Assembly (NCBI GenBank): GCA_905182985.1
Contig: CAJJDN010000021.1
Coordinates: 620,465 to 684,464, forward strand
Direction of reading: 5' to 3'
DNA length: 64,000 nt
Source: Paramecium sonneborni
Lineage: Eukaryota > Ciliophora > Oligohymenophorea > Peniculida > Parameciidae
The notes beneath the pieces were generated by a model. It searched no databases. It was not told the DNA's origin and saw nothing but the letters and a program-made list of their open reading frames with translations. A program made the position numbers and the translations under genes. Below are positions 1 to 12,006 of the stretch, piece after piece (position 1 is the stretch's first letter; the number at the start of each line of letters is the position of its first letter).

Positions 1-1704
1 CAGGAGCAATTACATCATCTATTTTCAAAATCATTTTAACAACTTAAGTGGCTAATTAAATTTATTATTTCTTTGAGCTTAAAGTTTCATAAATTTTTTA
101 TTCTTTCATATCGCTTGTACCCTACAAAATAAAATTGAAAGAAATACTAATTCCATACAATCAATTCCGATTCTAGGATTCTTTTCTGCTAACTATCTAG
201 ATTTTGCTTGAGCTACAGATGTAATTGGATTAAGACCACAATTATCTGCTAAGCAATTAGGAATTCCTTCTAGAGCATCAGCAAATGATCTTACAGCATA
301 TTATTCAACTGAAGATACCTAAAATAAATATTAAAATAAATGTACTTCATCAGCATATTATAAAACTTAGAGAGCACAAGCTAATTCTGCAGACCCTCCA
401 CCATAAACTATTCTATTATCTTTGATTAAATTTCTAATGACACAAATGGCATCATGAATAGATCTTTTAGCTTCATCAACAATCATTTAACTGCCCCCTC
501 TAATGAGAATTGTAACAGCTTTAGTGCATTAACAATTTTCGATTACAAGCATTCTTTCATTAGATGTTCCAAATTGAACTTCTCTAATAGATCCTGCTTT
601 TCCTAATTTTTAAGGTGTAATTTCTTAGAATCTAGGAATAATTCTAGCACCAGTAGCCATTGCAATTAATTCAACATCTGTACCTGATACCCATCTTACA
701 GCAGGTAATTCATTCTATAATAATAAATGATTTGCTTCATCATCAAATCCCCATTAACATAATGCAATATTAGCACCACTATTTTTAACAAGTTTAACCA
801 TATCAACAAAGTATTATTATTCTTATTAGTAAAGTTTTTTATAATCTTCTGCATTAGAAATATTAATATTATGTTTAGTTTTAGGTTTTGGTGGTTCAAA
901 TGGACAAGTTAATAAACAAATTTTAGCATCAGTTACTTCTTTTTTCATTTATGGATGACTCATATCTTTATCAATAAGAATACCAGAAATTAGTCTGGTA
1001 TCTTCAACACTGCCTCCAGTTTTAGTTTAAATTTTAATCAAATCTAAATTGACATCTTTTCTTGTAAGATCTGCAACATCTAAAACAGCAGTTACAGCTA
1101 TCTTTCCAAGTTCTCTTTTTCTTTTTGATACAACTTTAGATCCTAAAGCAGTACATGCAGCTTAAATAAGTGCTTCATGATCATTTTGTTAAATATCTAT
1201 TTCTTCAGCAATTTAATCCAAATGTTCTAAATTTAATATGTAATTTAACTTATAGCAACATCACAAGCTCTATCAAATCCATCACTAATTTTTAATGGAT
1301 GTATTCCCTTATCTAACAATGTTAATGCTTATTCTAATAATTTGCCAGCTAATACAACTACTCCTGTTGTACCATCTCCTATCTCTGCATCTTATGATTA
1401 TGACAATTCAACTAATAATTTTGCTGTTGGATGTTATATTTCCTAATTATTTTATTATTCAATTATTTTTTACCATTTTTTCTACTATTGTTGCACCATC
1501 ATTTGTTACAGATACATCTCCATCAGCAGATACTAACATCTTATCCATACCTTTTGGACCAAGAGAAGATGATAAAGTATTAGCTATTGCTTTAGCAGCC
1601 AATATATTGCTTTTATATGCTTCCAATCCCTTCATTCTTTTCTTTGATCCTTGCTCTCTCAATATTATATAAGGTCTGCCATAATCATCAAATGCCAAAC
1701 TCAT
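1..1704 (-). CDS. CCT5: T-complex protein 1 subunit epsilon (CCT5), C-terminal end outside window
   Basis: Subunit of the cytosolic TRiC/CCT chaperonin, the ATP-driven ring that folds actin and tubulin. The N-terminus [18 protein letters not shown] matches the epsilon-subunit start, followed by the ATP-site motifs [10 protein letters not shown] and [10 protein letters not shown], then GDGTTGV. The C-terminal part reads [20 protein letters not shown], as in epsilon subunits, and runs off the window edge only a few residues before the expected end. Reading requires TAA/TAG as Gln. Four introns restore the frame: 122-147 (26 nt), 319-345 (27), 1227-1249 (23) and 1443-1473 (31), all GT...TAG on the minus strand. 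About 532 residues are present, the expected size. Subunit identity is firm because both ends match epsilon rather than other CCT subunits. Confidence 0.96.
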
Positions 1705-2086
1705 ATTTTAAATAAATATTTTTTAATTTAATCACTGCTTCCAAATTACCCGGAGAAATTTAATTCATATAAAAGAAATATTTTATTCATTATTATTATT
1801 ATATGTACTTAATATAATTTTAATTTAAACTCTTTTACCATAATAATTAATTAATATGATAAATCGATTATCTTCATAATCATTCAAAACCAATACATAA
1901 CAATATCCTATCCATTCCTTTATCAAATTTAATAGAAAACGTTCTTGTGAATGTTTAGATTGTGGATTATACAATAAAAAAATGTTATATGTAACAACAA
2001 TACTACCATTGTTTCAACCCTATCATCATATCATAATTAAACAAAAAGAATAAAAAGAAAAATTATAGTAAAGAAAACGAATCAAA
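1705..2086. other. Divergent intergenic region
   Basis: AT-rich spacer between the start codons of CCT5 (minus) and the uncharacterised plus-strand gene, so it should hold both promoters. No recognisable motif or RNA gene is seen. Confidence 0.5.
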
Positions 2087-3094
2087 ATGAGTAATAAAAG
2101 ACATCTCATTTAAAAGAAAACTATCATCGATATAATGTAATAACAATAATATTAACAAAAAAAAAAATCAAATAGGCATCATAATACTGTATTTTACAAT
2201 CATAAGGCTAATAATATATCTAATCAATCAAGTCTATATTCTATTGAAGCTGTCTAAACTCCTACTAAACATAATTAAAAGTCTTCCATCATTTTTCATA
2301 GGTACAATTCCTTTTCTCCTCATAAACTTTTTACTGATAAAAAAAATTTAAAACTTTAAACATTCTCTCAAAGACTTAAAACATTCTATTTACCTATTAC
2401 AGCTCCTTTTGAATCATAATTAATTCTTAGACTATAACTAGTTGATGATGGAAAAATTAAATTAATCAAAAAAACTGGTTCATAAGATGATTTCATAATT
2501 AAACTTAGACTTAATAAATTTGAAGAAGATGATAAAAAAAACGAAGATTAATCTACTTAAAATATAGTTAATTTTCATATTTTATAATAAGAAGATGAAG
2601 AAGAAGATGAACAAACAGAAGATGAAAATATCCTTAATATTAAATAAGTAACTATTTCTAATACAAAAAAAACCTATAAAAATATTTTAAAATATAATCC
2701 AAGAACTCTACAAAGTTTAGTTGATAAATCATAATTAGGATAAAGCAAAATTAAAGATTTTATGGCACCCTGTTCCAAATATCATAAACAAAACAAAACA
2801 GAACAAAGAATCACTATTAACAACATATCTCCATTTATCAATAATATCAGTAGATGTTCTCCTATATCTTCTAATAAATTGTTAGATGAAAAAAGAAAAA
2901 AACCAAAAATTAAACTCCTACCATTATAAAATAGCAACCCTTTTTCAAAATTCAATCTTACTAATATTTCGCCAACTACTTAATCTAGAACTAAACCATA
3001 TCCAAAAAAAGCTCCTGTTAGAAATATCTTCAACGCACCTCTAAAAAAACATCAAAAAAATATTACTTTTGGATAATTGTTGATAAAAGTTTGA
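2087..3094 (+). CDS. Uncharacterised Lys/Asn/Ser-rich protein
   Basis: A 335-residue intron-free reading frame under the ciliate code, from ATG to TGA. Composition is low-complexity: Asn/Lys-rich N-terminus, an acidic patch of Asp/Glu around residues 145-185 (EDEEEDEQTEDEN), and a basic Pro/Lys-rich C-terminus. No catalytic motif, signal peptide or membrane segment was recognised. Scattered S/T-P pairs and basic clusters would fit a disordered nuclear or cytoskeletal protein, but that is inference. The frame is long with no TGA in AT-rich DNA where TGA is common, which supports it being real. Confidence 0.6.
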
Positions 3095-3253
3095 TTTCTC
3101 AGATTAATTAAAATATAAATTATTTATTCTCATGAATAAAATATACTCTTAAAAATGTTTAAATTGGAATTTTTACTTATTTTACTAAAAAATTCAAATT
3201 ATTAAATCTTAAATTATTCCTAATTTACTTTATTTACTATATTTCTTTTTATT

Positions 3254-3901
3254 TCAGACATTTGAATAATATTTTACAATAATTGTTATGTTGGCTTGAT
3301 AGAAAATTATTTGTTTTATTAATTCAATTTATGAACAAATATTCCAATATAAATTTTCAAGATTACCTTTAATAATTGATATTAAATAATTAAATAATAG
3401 TTTATAATTTTTCCATCCTTAAGTTGTTTTTTTATTTTGACTTAAATCATCAAGAGTTCTTTAATATTATTATCTAAATGTATAAAGAATTGAAGTTTCT
3501 ATTATTGGAAAATAGAAGTGAATAGAGTAAAATCTATTATTTAATCTTTTTTCATTTTGTTTTTAGAAGGTCTAAACATTTATAGAATTTGAACTCATAA
3601 TGTATTTTTTTTCTAGAGAGAAAAAAAGCTAGAATTATATAAATATATTGTTATATGAAAAGTTATAAATAAAATAAGAAGATTTATTTTTTTTAAATTA
3701 TTTTCTTTCTGGAAAGCTAATAAGCAAATCTAAAATCTACCCTAATAAATGCAGCTTCAAATCACTACTAAAGTTAAAAATATTATCTATTGCAAATTGA
3801 TTCCTTTCTAAAGTATAATCTATTTGAAATTCTTCTTGAGTATTATTATTTGATAATTTTATAATACTTATGACATACTTAATTTTTTAACATATGCTCA
3901 T
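3254..3901 (-). CDS. Uncharacterised protein, possible
   Basis: A 215-codon frame on the minus strand is open from ATG to TGA when TAA/TAG are read as Gln. Residue composition is protein-like in the middle (for example IIET, RTLDDLSQNKK) with aromatic and Lys/Asn-rich stretches. The frame might extend upstream through a short intron near 3940-3960, so the start is uncertain. It is convergent with the plus-strand gene ending at 3094. No family was recognised. It could instead be a chance open frame. Confidence 0.35.
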
Positions 3902-4711
3902 TTAAATCTAAAAAATGCAGCAAACTTATATTCTATTCTTCTAAATCAAAACTAGAATTATTTCAACTCAATCATATTTATGATTGAAATATAAATTCAA
4001 ACTCTTATATATATAATATTTGTTAAAAAAGTAATTTTTCGAAAATATTTAAATTTTAAGTTAAGATAATATTATTAATTCATGTGATTTAAATATTTTC
4101 CAAAAATATTTCATATCCTCTGAACTTTATGAAAATGATATTTCAATATTATTATTTAGTATGAAAAAAATTAAAATTAAAATTAAAAAAAAAAAGAGAA
4201 ATCAAATTATTATATTTATTTTTGGTATTTCTCTTAATAAAATAATTAAATATTATTTCTTAATGATTTATCAATGCAAATAATTATAAAAGGCTTTATC
4301 AATATGTAAAAAAAGCAAAATGTCAAAGAAATAGAATGTTTGATTATGACTTAAAAGAATTACAACAGGTTTTAATAATTTATAATTTATTAATAATAAG
4401 TTATTCTATGTTGTAAAATTAATCTAAAATAATTAACTTAATTTTATCGAATTTAATACAGTTATGTGTTTTGACAGTGAGAAATCTAAATTCATAATTT
4501 TAACTTATATGAAATAATTATGAGTTAAAAATATCTTAAAAATAACAATTAGAATATATTTATTGAGACTAAATATTTTAATATTACGCATTTATGAAAA
4601 TAAAAAAAGGAAAAATAAGTTAGAGATCAATTTAAAAGAGCTGTTAATAGAAGTGTGTATCCTGACTTAGTTGATAGGTATTTAGTTTAAGAATGAGTTC
4701 CACTTTTTTGA
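3902..4711. other. AT-rich spacer without a clear gene
   Basis: Very AT-rich sequence. A few short coding-looking fragments appear (for example around 4338-4510), but each is interrupted by TGA and no consistent intron set rescues them. Confidence 0.4.
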
Positions 4712-4975
4712 AAAATAAAAAATGGTGTTTTTCTAATTGGTTAAACAACAACTGATTAGGCAACTCGATCATTGTTTCCACGAGTATTAGACCTACTATA
4801 TTTAATTAATAATAAAAATACCTTATGGTTTAATGATCTAATGTAATTTTATATGTCTAAATTGTATTAACTTGTTGAATTTATATAATTGTGTGAAATG
4901 TGCAAGCTTCGTCATTTATATTAAGAGATTCTTCCTAGTATAATTTACTGTATAAATACTTATTAATTAAGATGA
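4712..4975 (+). pseudogene. Possible gene remnant
   Basis: Open plus-strand frame of about 87 codons bounded by TGA at 4709-4711 and 4973-4975, with no credible ATG. The translation (beginning KIKNGVFLIGQ, later SLFPRVLDLLYLINNK) looks like globular protein rather than noise, but no upstream or downstream exon could be joined. It may be a decayed gene or an exon of a gene whose structure I could not solve. No family assigned. Confidence 0.25.
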
Positions 4976-5113
4976 GTTTGTAATAATATAGCATTTGACT
5001 ATTATAAAGGTTTTGTTTATTTTTTGGCATTTGAACAGCATAGCATTTTATAAAATATAAAAATAAATTAAAATGGTTTTTTATTTTTAAAAAATTTAAT
5101 TTTTGTAATTAAA

Positions 5114-6286
5114 TCAACATGCTTGTCTACTTATGAATGATTGATTGATAAGGCTCCATAAACTTTAATGTTAGAAACAATAAACAACACCTCCTCTTTT
5201 TTATTATGTTGTTTATCTATTCAAATCACAAAAACAAACATTTGTTGAGGTTGCACTAATGCCATATTTTGAATGATCTTTAGTGTACGAAAATGAAAAT
5301 GCCTAAATAAATATAAAAAATGTACTCCATGTTATCTGACTAAATTAGAATAAGATTTAGGAACTTAATCACAAACAGGTGCCTATAGACCACCAGTTCC
5401 ATTACCCCAAGTTTCCATTATCAAATCTATACCTAAAGCAGGAGCTACAACATCAGCATAAAAGTCTTCAATAAGATTTTCATTTTTAGTATAAGCAGTT
5501 AAAGTAAATCCTCCTTTGGAAGAGATTTTAATAGAGTCTTATAATGCAGCCTATAATATAAATTAATAAAATTACTGATAATACAGTTCCAGATTCTGTT
5601 TTATAAGTTTTAGTTCTTGAATTTGTTTTTAACTGATATAATTGAGGGAATGCTGTGGCAAATGCAGCAGGACTATTAGCACGATTTGTTAAGGTTTCAG
5701 CTATAATATATTCTGTTGCCAATCTATTAGCTTCAGTAGTAGTTATAGACAAGCACATGTAATGTTGGCCATAAACTTAAGAAGAAGAAGGCATACCTAA
5801 TACAATTTAACTAAAATAATTTAAAATGTTTTTTTACTCGTATGCGTCATCAAGCATTGGGAAAGTTGGAGTTGAGTGAGAGATAAGAAATGCATCTCCA
5901 TTTATATTGGCACTCAAAATACCCTTTGAATGAGCTCTATCTGAGATAGTATTCTTATTCCAAGGTTAATCACTCCATAAAACACTCATAATATTATCAT
6001 TATGAAAATCGATCTAGGCTATAGTTCTTTATAATGGTGATGTTAAATCATCGAGTTGGTCGGTTTACCAATCAAAAGTTCCACAATTATTTTAAGCATC
6101 ACAATACAAATAATCCATTCCTTTCTTTAATAAAATTTGTTTACCTCTTACACTAAAAGTTTTATCTGTTGGCATTTTCAAAATAAACCACCAATCTATA
6201 GCATTTCCGCTATGATCAATACAAGTCTATCCAATAACAAGGAGGAACAATGAGGAAAAAAGTACAAGACTTTTTAAAGAAGACAT
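5114..6286 (-). CDS. Deoxyribonuclease II (acid DNase), secreted/lysosomal
   Basis: DNase II cleaves DNA at acid pH in lysosomes or phagosomes. The 365-residue product starts with a hydrophobic signal peptide (SLKSLVLFSSLFLLVIGQ) followed by CIDHSGNAIDWWFILKMP, the family N-terminus. Further family signatures are HSKGILSANINGDAFLISHS, VYGQHYMCLSI and, near the C-terminus, TKDHSKYGI then RGGGVVYC. The His residues of HSKG, SHS and DHSK correspond to the conserved catalytic region (DHSK carries the classic catalytic His). Introns at 5303-5325, 5551-5575 and 5811-5837 (23-27 nt, GT...TAG) restore the frame and give an exact multiple of three. Expected role: digestion of DNA from ingested bacteria in food vacuoles (inference). 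Confidence 0.93.
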
Positions 6287-6563
6287 TTTGACGTAATTTA
6301 TGAAGAAATTATTGTTTATAATTAAGAATTTATTGCCTTTTAATTTATAAATTACTAATATATTTATTCACTCAAATTAATGTTTTTCAAATTAGTTCAT
6401 CTTGATATATATTAAACTCAAATTTTATTATTTATATCATTATAGCTTTGATTCTTTTCATAATCAGTTTACTAGATTATTAAATGAAAAATTGATTTCT
6501 GAATTTTATCATGAATATTTTTAAAAAACATAAAATAATAAATACAAATAAATGAAAAATATA

Positions 6564-7802
6564 TCAAATATTATCAAAGTTAGGCATTTTTGGTCTTAAA
6601 ATCTTTACTGGATAGACTACTTAATTTGAACTATTTTTTTTCTGGTAATTATTTTCTTTTTAAATAATTAATTATTTTTTTGAGTTTTATCCTGAAGGAG
6701 GAAGTATTTAAAAAGTTTTTGTCAGAATCTTTTAATTATGATTCGTTGTTTAATTCTAAAGATTTGAAGTAGGAATTTAAGATTAATTTATAAATGGCTA
6801 GGCAATCAATGGTTATTGCATTTATTTTGAATTGCTAGTACTTCTTTAAGTAGATCTTTGAGAAGGAGTGTTTTTCCTTTAAGGTACACTTTCAGGTATA
6901 TTTTCTTTATTAACCGAAAAAGATTTTAGCCCAAATTTTCTATTTGCACCATCCTTAGTAAAAACTGCATTTGATCCCTAATTAAATGTTTTATAATACC
7001 TTCAAAATTGATTTAAATTAATTGAGAGGATTATGCTTTTATTAGACATGTTAATCTATCCAACCAATTAAGGAAATATAAGATTTATTATTAATTTTTT
7101 AGAACTCTGTTGGTTGTATGTAAATCTAATCTATTTATTATGATTGAGCATTGAAAAATGTATTTATGATAAGAATTTCGTCTTGACTAGTATTAGGTTA
7201 TCTAAAATATTATAAATTATAAATAAAACATTTCCCATTTTTTTGAGAGAGTTTCTGGATTAAGCAATTTCTCAATTTAATTTAGAACATTAAAAAATGA
7301 TGTTTTAATTTCTAAATCACTTCTTCTTGAGTTCAAATATTCTAGAGTCTTATAAAGTGACCATTTGAATCTTAAGTTAATAATTAACTATCATACTTAT
7401 TCATTAGATAAATAGTAACTAGAGAGCAAGCTCTACTTTAACCATGTAAAGAGGTTATTAAACAACTCTAACCTAAAGTAACACTTTCCTCTATAAACTC
7501 ATAAACATTATTTACAAAGTCTTTTGAGACAACTATCTTGATTAAAATACAAATCTTTACTTCTGGCTAGTCTTCTGGCCATTAAAATGAGAAATACATA
7601 ATCCCTATGTTTTCTAAAAGATTTTCAATAGAATCAGACGAACAATTAACTATATAGCCGATTTTATTTGCTACAATAAATTCTATGTCCTTGATTGTTA
7701 AATTAAAATAAATACTTTTGCTGCATATTCATCACCTATGTATAAACCATCCTTCACTTTACAAGCACCAAATATAATTTATTGTTGTGGTTATGCACTC
7801 AT
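6564..7802 (-). CDS. Dual-specificity-phosphatase-like protein lacking the catalytic Cys
   Basis: The N-terminal two-thirds follow the DSP fold: GLYIGDEYAAKDIEFIVANK, GYIVNCSS, then the P-loop region, then KWSLYKTLEYLNSRRSDLEI. The signature that should read HCxxxxxR is TSLHGQSR here, so His and the nucleophilic Cys are Thr and Ser. A ciliate/protist subfamily with Ser at this position (HSxxGQSR type) is known to me, so this is a pseudophosphatase or ligand-binding module. The C-terminal part is Gln/Asn/Ser-rich and ends in RPKMPNFDNI. Introns at 7690-7715, 7371-7396, 7202-7229 and 6978-6999 are needed; 7537-7560 (24 nt) is optional because it is in frame. About 378 residues. Two introns end in AAG rather than TAG. 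Confidence 0.85.
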
Positions 7803-10772
7803 TAAATATATATTATATTTTATAATCTAATTATCAATGAATTTTAAATTATTTTTAAATATTTCTGATTGTTAAAATAATATTAATTTATGAATATTCT
7901 TATGATTATAATTCACAAAACTTTTTTTTTTCTTTTAAATTGGTCTAAATATGTCATTTTGATATATTCTTATCAAATTCATTGTTTTTAATCTTTTCCT
8001 CTCATAAGAAAATAATTTTGTCCATCAAAAACCTGTACATAGTAATTTTATTTTGTTTAAGTTATTATTAGCTTTTGAATTTAATGAAATGAACATAAAG
8101 AAAGCAGAAAAGAAAATATCCATAAATCTGATGGCAAATTTTGGTATATTTCATATAAAATACAGTAAATTACAAGTGTGATTAATATTCAGTTTTTATT
8201 GAAGAAATAAATCAATAAGCTAAAAAAATTAACAAAACATCCCAAGCTTTTGTAATATTCTAATGAGATGACATGTATAAGTATTCTTTCTTTATAATAT
8301 TTTGGAATGATAATATAGAAAGTTCCTCAGTTTTAATTCAAATATGTATAAAAATCATACTCGTTAACAAGAGTTCCCTTAATTTGGGTTTTGATTGTAA
8401 ATCTTGGTTTACATTAACTTGAATTCAATTTGAATCCTGCTTATTTGGGTGGTTAATGTCTTAATGTGTAGAGTATGGTTTTTGCAGTGGAGTAATTTAA
8501 ATTACAAATTATAGCAGCCTATAATAGAGATGATAATATATTCATACATCTTTAATTCTCAGCTTTTTATCAAGGACAAGGGAAATCAATTAATTCTTTA
8601 TTTCAGGTGAAATGTGACAATATTTTCTTTTAGACTTTTAAATGGAATGTTAAATCCCTTTCATTTATTATCGTGTCTTGACTCTGTGAGTATGCAGAGA
8701 AGATAAAGAAGCATCATCGAAATTCATTACAATTCTCTAAATTAGAAGTGTTATAAAAAGATTTTTTTATATAATTTTCCAATGAATTTATTTAGTTTTC
8801 TAATGAAATAGTTGAGATTAATTATTGTATTCTAAATTAAACAAATATTAATGTCTTTTTAATGCTTTAGAAATATGTAAAAAAACTGAATTGATTAATT
8901 GAATTTTAATTATTAATAATCATAATTTTTGATTTCTATTTTCTACATATCAACTAACTCAAACAAATTTAGTATAAATTTTATATAAGTGTTTAAAATT
9001 AAAATTTTCCTATGATTTGGTAAATATTATCGAAAAATTTTTGTTATATCACTTTATAAAGATTAAATGCTATTTGGATATTAATACGAACTTTCAAATA
9101 AATTTTTAAGAATGTCTAATTTTGTTGCATTTAAAATTTTATATGATTTTTCTGGGTTTAGTACTACAACAGGATATAACCTTTATTATGAATCTAATAA
9201 ATATGAAATACCTAAATATTCTATCTTCAATAGAACTAAAGATATTTTCACCCAAAGATTATCCAATCTGCTATCTGCTAATTAAATTAATCTAATGTGT
9301 CTAAAAAATCTGAATTTACTTTTGTTTGATGCTTATCTTGAATGTTGATTCCTTTAATGATAAATTGAGAATCTGGTGGTTAATATATAAAAATAATATT
9401 ACACTTATTATTTCTTAAGAAAAAAATTTCAATTTCTGATTTGGTAAAAATTTAGTGATTAGATGTTTAGGGCAACATAATTGTGAAAATTAGAAATGCT
9501 GATGTGAATTTATTATCATTAATATGAGAATTAATTGAGCATTTAATACAAGCTAATAAAAGTGTAAGAGCTTAGAGAATTAGCTAGAATTAAAAAAATG
9601 ATATTAGTTTCAACTCATCTTCAAAGATTAAAATGATATTGAATTATAAGAAAAAAATTGCTTGATACAAAATTGTTAACATGAAAATGAACTCCAAAAT
9701 TAGCCAAACGATAGTATCTCAAAAACAATGTTAGATTTAGTAAAACATTGTTTTTATACATGAAAAATTTTTGTTGACATTTGTTTTTTGTGTTAATTTC
9801 TAATATTTTCAAAATCCAATACTTACGTTGCATTTTGCAATACTTACAACCCAGAATCTGTGAAGCTATGACATATAAAATAATCAAAATTTTCTTATTT
9901 TAAAGCCTTTACACCATATATCTTCTAACTTGAAAAGAAACTTTTAGGATTTCATTTACTTTTTAAAATACTTTTATAACAATCACAGGTTTAAAGTATG
10001 CCAATAAAGTATTAAATAATATAAAGTTTGATAAGGGATGATCTAACAGCCTTTAATCAATATTTTTCTACAATAAAAAAATAATCAAAATGAAAATCTT
10101 TTTTTATTTTCATTTTTATTATTCTTATAAAAGGAGTTAAATGTCTAATCTTCTTCATATTATTTTTTTTGGATTTCATAACAAAATTTCAACTAAATTA
10201 AGCTTTATACTTATTATAGATTAATTTATGGCTTAGAAGTCATTTTATTTTAGTTTTCATAAATTAATATCACTTTTTGAAAAGGTTTTAATACTACTTA
10301 ATAAAGTAAGTATTATGTTAGACTTCAGAATGATTTTATTTTGAATGATAAAAAGCATCTTCATAATTCACATATAGTTAAATATAAAATAAGCAATAGT
10401 TATAAAAATAACTTATTAATAACAGTAACAACTCAATGATACAAAAGCATTTTCTAAAATTTGATGATTAAAAGAAGTTCTATAATAGAGTGAATTTATA
10501 TAATAGATTCTAGAAGTCAGTGTGTGAGGATTATTAAAAACCTTTTTTTAGTTTGTATTAGACTTTATTATAATAATATTAATGTAATTCTTTGATACAA
10601 AAAAGTAAATATAAATGATGTTTTCTTTAATAACTTAATATCTTTGGAAATGATCTTATTTTCTTGGTAAAGATTTTGAAGAATCAAAGAAGATAAATAG
10701 TTATTTTAAATAAATAGAGAATATTTGAGATATAAAGATGTACATATCGTTTATTAATATATAAAAATCTGA
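7803..10772. other. Three-kilobase region without a convincing gene
   Basis: Unusually long spacer for such compact DNA. Frames on both strands are broken by TGA and no intron set gives a protein-like reading. The best candidate is a 78-codon plus-strand frame at 9112-9348 (begins MSNFVAFKILYDFSGF), without a recognisable family. No tRNA box motifs or tandem repeats seen. Confidence 0.5.
9112..9348 (+). CDS. Small uncharacterised frame, doubtful
   Basis: 78 codons from ATG to TGA, with mixed globular-type composition (Tyr, Phe, Asn, Ser, Leu). It lies alone in a gene-poor region and may be the first exon of a longer gene or a remnant. No motif recognised. Confidence 0.22.
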
Positions 10773-10988
10773 TCAATTGTACTGAATTAAGAGATATATA
10801 ATACCTTGTGAAAGCCAATCAATTCATAATTTTCTCTAAAGCATCTTCTGCAGGTATTCATACCATATTTTCTAATCAATCCTTATCTAGCACCACAAAC
10901 TCTGCATTCTAAGAAGTTTAAAAAGTGAAATACCTCTGGAATCTTTTCCGTAAGTTCTTGGATGTGTTCTGAATAAGTGATTTGGCAT
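10773..10988 (-). CDS. RPS29: 40S ribosomal protein S29 (uS14)
   Basis: Zinc-binding protein of the 40S head. Spliced product is 55 residues, the family length. It begins [18 protein letters not shown] and carries the CxxC-x14-CxxC zinc motif (CRVCG then NTCRRC) and the GLIRKYG core, ending GFHKYN. Introns at 10909-10933 (25 nt) and 10782-10804 (23 nt, CAG acceptor) are both required; the second leaves only two C-terminal codons plus stop in the last exon. Two introns in a 55-codon gene is dense. Function is secure. Confidence 0.97.
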
Positions 10989-11210
10989 ATTTTGTTTTAT
11001 TTTATTTAAATATTTATTAAAATCATATTAAATAACAAGAATTAAGTTGTAATAACAAGAAGAGTTATAGAGAGGAGAATAAGTGAGATTGGATAAACAA
11101 TAGTTTATAATTAGAGAATTAATAATAAAAAATAGATAAAATATATGATTAATTAGAATTGCAGATTTCTGAATGCAAAATTTCAATTTATGAATACAAA
11201 ATGGATTTGA

Positions 11211-12006
11211 ATAAATAATGAAGAAAATCAAATACTAAATTTTGGTAGAATCAATATAAGAATCATATTAAACTATTATTAGATTATAAATAAGCGACAA
11301 AAGTAGAACTAGGTTAGAGTAAGCTAGCCTTATTTGATATTATTCAAAAGTCAGGGAATTTATTATAGAAAGCCAAATTCAATTAAAAGGAAATTTGGTA
11401 AGGAAGAAAGAATAAAGTAGATATGTATATGGAATACTTATTAGATATAAAAAATAATCTAAAAATTAATGTTATAATGGATTTTTGAACCTAATAAACT
11501 AAGATTAATTTTAGAATTTGAGAACAATTTTCTTCTTTCATTTCATGTCTAAGTTGATCCAGCTATCAAAGAAATTAAGATTCATCTTTTGGATGATAAA
11601 TATGATAGGATAAATATAAATTTTATAATTTTATTCCACCTTTTCATACATATAAAGAATTATTTAAAAGATAGCATAAATTTCATTATTTTAATATGAA
11701 TGCAAATTAGAGAATAATTGAATTAAAATTTTAATTGACAAATAAAAAAGGGAAAGTTTTTAGAGAATATTATCAAATTAAAGATCTGAAATTAAAGAAG
11801 TTGAATTGTTACCTAATTCTTTAACATTTTGATAAAAAAATCAGAAAGACAAGAAGAACAACAAATTCAATAAATAAAAATAATGAAATTTAATTAATTT
11901 TAGTAATAAATTTATATAATACAAAAAAAAAAAAATTGATAATTCAGAGTATGCAAATCATTGTTTTGCCCATTCTTCTAAAAAATCAGACTCACAACTA
12001 TCATGA
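11211..12006 (+). pseudogene. Uncharacterised gene with a frameshift
   Basis: Two coding-looking blocks sit in different frames. The first (about 11211-11620) contains PNKLRLILEFENN and VDPAIKEIKIHLLDDKY. The second (from about 11610) begins FYNFIPPFHTYKELFKRQHK and is Lys-rich. They are separated by a near-duplicated motif (gataaatat repeated 14 nt apart, near 11597-11619) that shifts the frame, and no GT...AG intron can bridge it. The start is unclear because a TGA lies at 11208-11210. The second frame stays open to 12006 and would overlap the 3' end of the convergent coiled-coil gene by 49 bp. It may be a recent pseudogene, a sequencing error, or a gene I have mis-modelled. Confidence 0.4.

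Noticed and set aside
1295..1672. 125-codon plus-strand open frame
   Set aside because: Antisense to conserved CCT5 coding sequence; a shadow frame with no family similarity.
4600..5000. Kinesin-like motor remnant, from the GQTTT motif
   Set aside because: Neighbouring switch motifs are missing and the similarity is a short coincidence; kept only as an unassigned remnant.
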